From: Dolichospermum compactum NIES-806
Lineage (GTDB): Bacteria > Cyanobacteriota > Cyanobacteriia > Cyanobacteriales > Nostocaceae
DNA length: 64,000 nt
Direction: 5' to 3'
Assembly: GCF_002368115.1 (NCBI RefSeq)
Contig: NZ_AP018316.1
Coordinates: forward strand, 4,750,631 to 4,814,630
Positions 63,210 to 64,000 of this stretch are shown here, in pieces (the stretch's first letter is position 1; the number at the start of each line of letters is the position of its first letter). The position numbers and the translations under genes are program-made. The notes under the pieces are model-generated. The model did not search any database and was not told where the DNA came from. It worked only from the letters and a program-made list of their open reading frames with translations.

Positions 63210-64000
63210 TCATCTTATCCAAATAAGTTTTCTAAACCAATGAACATAACTTATTTCCTGACACATATAGGACTGAAGATAACGGAGTTTATCTAATAAA
63301 GTTTTGCCAAATTCTTGCGGTATTTCTATTAGTTGCAATATCAAATAAGCGATTAAACAGCACATTATCTGAATTCTAATTCCATTCTCATTCTTTGTCA
63401 TAAGTCTGTCTAACTTGAGGTGCATTTTTAAGAATTTCCATAACAATTCAATTTGCCATCTTTGTATGTAAATTTCCATAATCTCTTGATTACTAACTTG
63501 CTCTTCTCCTTCATTTAATAAGTTTGTTGCTAAACGAAATTCACTCTTAGTTTCTATATCACAAAATGCTACTACTCTAATTTCCACTTCTCTTTCATCT
63601 TTGCCAACTTTACAATTACCATTTTCTAGCATTTCTAAAGTGACATTATTTTTAATTCTTAAGACAAAAGCTTTATTTTTTTGTTGTTTTAATTCAGATA
63701 TTCTTTCGGAGGATGCAAATCCTCTATCCATTATCCCTACTCCTTTTGACGGAATTGCTTCTACTGTTTCTTGTCCATATTTATGGTCATGTCCTTGCCC
63801 AAAATGAATCACCATTCCACCAACTTCTGATGTCAAACTATCTAACCCACAAAATAGTTTTACTTGATGATATCCTTGACTCCATAATAATTTACTTGTT
63901 AATGTAATAATTGTTGAATCTATAGGAAATAATGCTTGGGTTTCTTCCTTTCCTTTTTTCTTTCTCAGTTGATTGTTTAATTCAGTTATTATCTCCAAAA
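63210..64000 (-). CDS. IS4-family DDE transposase, partial at right edge
   Basis: The frame is open to the end of the window, so the N-terminus is missing; about 263 residues are visible. DDE elements: PIDSTIITL (first Asp), GIMDRGFASSER (second Asp) and a Y-R-E-K signature YIQRWQIELLWKFLK (Glu), with a basic C-terminus. The Y-(2)R-(3)E-(6)K pattern places it in IS4-type transposases. The element end should lie between about 63165 and 63209; I could not define its terminal repeat. Confidence 0.85.
   Translation of the reverse strand, partial: LEIITELNNQLRKKKGKEETQALFPIDSTIITLTSKLLWSQGYHQVKLFCGLDSLTSEVGGMVIHFGQGHDHKYGQETVEAIPSKGVGIMDRGFASSERISELKQQKNKAFVLRIKNNVTLEMLENGNCKVGKDEREVEIRVVAFCDIETKSEFRLATNLLNEGEEQVSNQEIMEIYIQRWQIELLWKFLKMHLKLDRLMTKNENGIRIQIMCCLIAYLILQLIEIPQEFGKTLLDKLRYLQSYMCQEISYVHWFRKLIWIR

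Overview
The window looks like chromosomal DNA of a filamentous, oxygenic cyanobacterium, most likely order Nostocales. Grounds: several GCGATCGC (HIP1-type) octamers, the chlorophyll gene acsF, cyanobacterium-restricted families (DUF3038/DUF4335 pair, LpxB-related protein, TIGR04376-like protein, AvaK-like PRC/DUF2382 protein), an FtsH2-like thylakoid protease, a low G+C content, and abundant heptanucleotide tandem repeats and MITEs of the kind known from Anabaena/Nostoc relatives. The genus is inference.

Layout. 0-6 kb: one giant DExH helicase (DUF1998/MrfA type) with a C-terminal endonuclease-like domain, interrupted in frame by interspersed repeats. 6.4-11.3 kb: a two-component signalling cluster (lone receiver, two receiver-histidine kinases, a NarL-type regulator) with two copies of a TA-flanked MITE. 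11.4-20.6 kb: LpxB-related protein, sugar ABC permease, VanY-like carboxypeptidase, a coiled-coil protein, a 37-bp tandem array, acsF, a RecB-like nuclease and a phytase-like secreted protein. 20.5-31.5 kb: an IS605-derived remnant, tRNA-Asp, gltX, a secreted protein, ftsH, a coiled-coil membrane protein, cobQ, a candidate structured RNA upstream of a bcp/PrxQ peroxiredoxin, and an ABC-2 permease. 31.7-38 kb: CorC-type membrane protein, a CAU-anticodon tRNA, then five minus-strand stress-type genes (CsbD, BON lipoprotein, DUF1269, CsbD, PRC+DUF2382). 38.6-47.4 kb: ABC exporter, HupE-like protein, surE, a degraded PIN toxin locus, Uma2, subtilase-like protein, rpe. 47.6-49.3 kb: broken modules (truncated kinase fused to an antitoxin fragment; HigBA with a 5'-truncated toxin). 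49.3-54.3 kb: DUF4335, DUF3038, mutS2. 54.4-60.1 kb: a GT39/GT2/ArnF-like/deacetylase surface-glycan group with an embedded VapBC pair. 60.5-64 kb: DarTG, a frameshifted pseudogene and an IS4-like transposase that runs off the right edge.

Two themes stand out. First, short repeats have entered or reshaped coding sequence: a start codon lying inside a heptamer array, a stop codon supplied by another array, and in-frame inserts in the helicase and in MutS2. Second, the right half holds many toxin-antitoxin modules in all states of repair (intact DarTG and VapBC; damaged PIN, TIGR02574-type and HigBA), with repeats or mobile elements sitting at the breakpoints. I saw no CRISPR array, rRNA or replication origin.
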